Positions 62,246 through 64,000 of a DNA stretch of 64,000 nucleotides are shown here, one piece after another. Position numbers and translations under genes: made by a program. The notes beneath the pieces are model-generated. The model was not told where the DNA came from, did no database searches, and was given only the letters and a program-made list of their open reading frames with translations. Numbering within the stretch: the stretch's first letter is position 1; every line of letters begins with the position of its first letter. Location: contig NZ_FPEJ01000005.1 in NCBI RefSeq assembly GCF_900117445.1, positions 62,001 through 126,000 of the forward strand, read 5' to 3'. This stretch comes from Hyphomicrobium sp. NDB2Meth4. Lineage in GTDB: Bacteria; Pseudomonadota; Alphaproteobacteria; Rhizobiales; Hyphomicrobiaceae.

Positions 62246-64000
62246 TTAGTCGAGCGCAGCCGAGCGGGTCGCGTCCTCGTTGGTATCTTGCCGTCGAGGC
62301 CGCGGCATCGACCACGGCCGCAGACCGCGTCGCGCCGCAACGGTGTCGACACGCACGCGCCCGTCGCTCTCAATGTAAAGCGCGTGCGGCCCCTCCCGCC
62401 GCACCGCAAAGAAATCGACAACCACCTTCGGCCCCGAGCATCCCTTCGGGCTGACGATCGGCGCAATGAGGATGGTCGCGCGCCGGCAATCCTCGGCGAA
62501 CGCCGCCGGATGCCGGGAGACCGCAAGCGCCATCCCCTTCACCTTAGCGCTGCAGCCGATCCCGTCGCACGCAAACCCGGAACTCTTCGCAGCCGCTTCC
62601 AGCGTACGCCCCGTCCCATCGTACTCGAGCCAGCGCTCCAATTCGTACGATGACCGTCCCGCACCGACCGCCGACAGTTCACCGCCGTTGACGCGCGCGG
62701 CAATTAGCTCTCCATCCCGCCCGATCAGCACGTCCGGCACCGGCAATGTCGGCGCCAGCGCGATCCCTGCGGCGATCGCCCCTAGGCCACCAATGCGCCA
62801 TCGCGTCTGCCACAGCAGCAGCCACAGGCCGCCCAGCACCATCAAAAGGAACGCCGCAACCGGCATAGCCGGCACCGAAATCACCGCACCGGGAAGCTCG
62901 GCGACGCGCTCGGCGCCCCACACCATCGCGTCGATGCCCCAGCCCATGATCCACAGCGGAACGGCTTCGAGACCCAGCGGCATCACCACGATACTCACCA
63001 GCGCCGCCGGCATCACGACGAGATTGCACACCGGCACCGCAATCAGATTGGCGAGCAGCGCATACTGCTGGCTCTTGTGAAAATGATACGCGGTGAACGG
63101 GGCCACCGCCGCGCTTGCAACCAGCGTCGACAGCACGATGCCGCCGATGAACATCCCAGCGCGCACCCAGCGCCGCTCCATCAGCGCCCGCCATCTTTCG
63201 CTCTCTCGCAGCGCCTCATAAGCGCAGATCAATCCCAGCACCGCCGCGAACGACATCTGAAACCCGACGTCGAACAGGCTCTCTGGAAAGGCGACGAGAA
63301 TGAGCGTTGCCGCCAGCACCACGTTGCGCACCGCCAGCGCCGGTCTGTCGAGCAGCACCGCCAGGAACATGATGGAAATCATGATCGCCGAGCGCACCGT
63401 CGCGAACGCCCCACCCGAAATCATCAGAAACCCGAATGCCGCTGCCATCGCCGTCGCCGCGGCCCACTTCTTGATCGGATAGCGCAGCGCAATGCTCGGA
63501 AACGCCGCCAGCATCAGGCGCACAATGAAAAACACCGACCCCGCCATGATCACCATGTGAAAGCCGGAGATCGACAGAATGTGCAGGATGCCCGAATCCC
63601 GGAACGCGTCATTCGTCTCCTCTGAGATACCGCCACGCTCGCCCGTGATCAGCGCCGTCGCGATCTCACCGCGCTCGCCCGGCAACGCCGCCGTGATGCG
63701 CGCGCCGATCATCTGCCGCAAGCGCTCGACGTGAGCCCACGCCCTGAGATCGAGCGGCGCTGCATCTGCGCCCACCATCGGCTCGACCACCGGCGTCGAT
63801 AGCGAGTACCCCACCGCCCCCAGCCGCGCGAACCACGCCTGCCGCCCGAAATCGAAATCGCCGGGCATCGCCGGCCCCGACGGAGGCATCAGCGTCGCGC
63901 GCGCACGCACCACCTGTCCCGGCTGCAATCCTTCCGGCACGCGGGGCACCGAAATGCGCACCCGCACCGGCCGCGCATCGGCGCCTAGGTCGCCGACGCT
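62246..64000 (-). CDS. comEC: ComEC/Rec2-family DNA uptake channel protein (5' partial)
   Basis: Membrane protein with the competence domain; transports DNA in competent bacteria. The frame is open to the right edge, so the N-terminal helices and start are outside the window. The competence signature LISGERGG-like region followed by ILHILSISGFHMVIMAG is present, then about eight helices. The C-terminal part (about the last 170 residues) lacks the HxHxDH metal motif of the beta-lactamase-like domain of Gram-positive ComEC, as in other alphaproteobacteria. Whether this organism is competent is unknown. Confidence 0.92.
   Translation of the reverse strand, partial: SVGDLGADARPVRVRISVPRVPEGLQPGQVVRARATLMPPSGPAMPGDFDFGRQAWFARLGAVGYSLSTPVVEPMVGADAAPLDLRAWAHVERLRQMIGARITAALPGERGEIATALITGERGGISEETNDAFRDSGILHILSISGFHMVIMAGSVFFIVRLMLAAFPSIALRYPIKKWAAATAMAAAFGFLMISGGAFATVRSAIMISIMFLAVLLDRPALAVRNVVLAATLILVAFPESLFDVGFQMSFAAVLGLICAYEALRESERWRALMERRWVRAGMFIGGIVLSTLVASAAVAPFTAYHFHKSQQYALLANLIAVPVCNLVVMPAALVSIVVMPLGLEAVPLWIMGWGIDAMVWGAERVAELPGAVISVPAMPVAAFLLMVLGGLWLLLWQTRWRIGGLGAIAAGIALAPTLPVPDVLIGRDGELIAARVNGGELSAVGAGRSSYELERWLEYDGTGRTLEAAAKSSGFACDGIGCSAKVKGMALAVSRHPAAFAEDCRRATILIAPIVSPKGCSGPKVVVDFFAVRREGPHALYIESDGRVRVDTVAARRGLRPWSMPRPRRQDTNEDATRSAALD

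Overview
The window is GC-rich chromosomal DNA of an alphaproteobacterium, most likely from the Hyphomicrobiales (Rhizobiales), perhaps a Hyphomicrobium-like lineage. The evidence is two Porin_2-type outer-membrane porins, a GAAC-N7-GAAC SOS box in front of lexA, a TTAA-N7-TTAA CtrA-type box, a DksA with a degenerate zinc finger, a CC0125/CC1285-type lipoprotein, and the gene neighbourhoods tpiA/secG/pyrG/kdsA and ppiD/trpE/trpG/trpD/trpC/moaC/moeA/lexA/comEC. I saw no tRNA, rRNA, CRISPR array, phage, insertion sequence or integrase. It reads as a core-genome segment with accessory genes slipped between core blocks.

Layout. 1-9.7 kb: end of an MscS channel, dksA, a MoxR ATPase, a lipoprotein facing a DUF2975/HTH gene pair across a large palindrome, a methyltransferase, a 28-residue membrane peptide, and a YcjX/YcjF pair. 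9.9-13.4 kb: opgG-opgH for periplasmic glucans. 14.3-17.8 kb: two paralogous porins, each with a strong terminator. 17.9-22.3 kb: an exported protein with a possible Cys-His-Asp triad, a CoxE-like VWA protein (the usual partner of MoxR, here 15 kb away), a lipoprotein, a small membrane protein and a CelD-type acyltransferase containing a 33-bp tandem duplication. 22.3-24.2 kb: a ferredoxin/ferredoxin reductase pair and an orphan HPt protein. 24.6-29.6 kb: a large membrane-anchored coiled-coil protein that may be a short growth-pole-ring relative, a dipeptide epimerase and an HcaT-like transporter.

29.9-37.8 kb: ccdA-thiD, tkt-pgk (without gap between them), and a KefB-like antiporter translationally coupled to a PfkB kinase. 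38-45.4 kb: kdsA, GlsB, a PII protein with a candidate sigma-54 promoter, pyrG, a lipoprotein, secG, an Ala/Pro-rich exported protein and tpiA. 45.6-61.4 kb: ppiD and tryptophan genes in three pieces (trpE; trpG-trpD; trpC-moaC-moeA), separated by unrelated exported and membrane proteins. 61.5-64 kb: lexA convergent with a ComEC gene that runs off the window.

Themes are envelope biogenesis (porins, glucans, KDO, SecG, PpiD), central carbon (tkt, pgk, tpiA), tryptophan and molybdenum cofactor synthesis, and SOS control. I did not find a clearly new multi-gene system. The best leads are the palindrome-controlled DUF2975/HTH module, the coiled-coil polar-growth candidate, the CtrA-box small protein and two very small membrane peptides.
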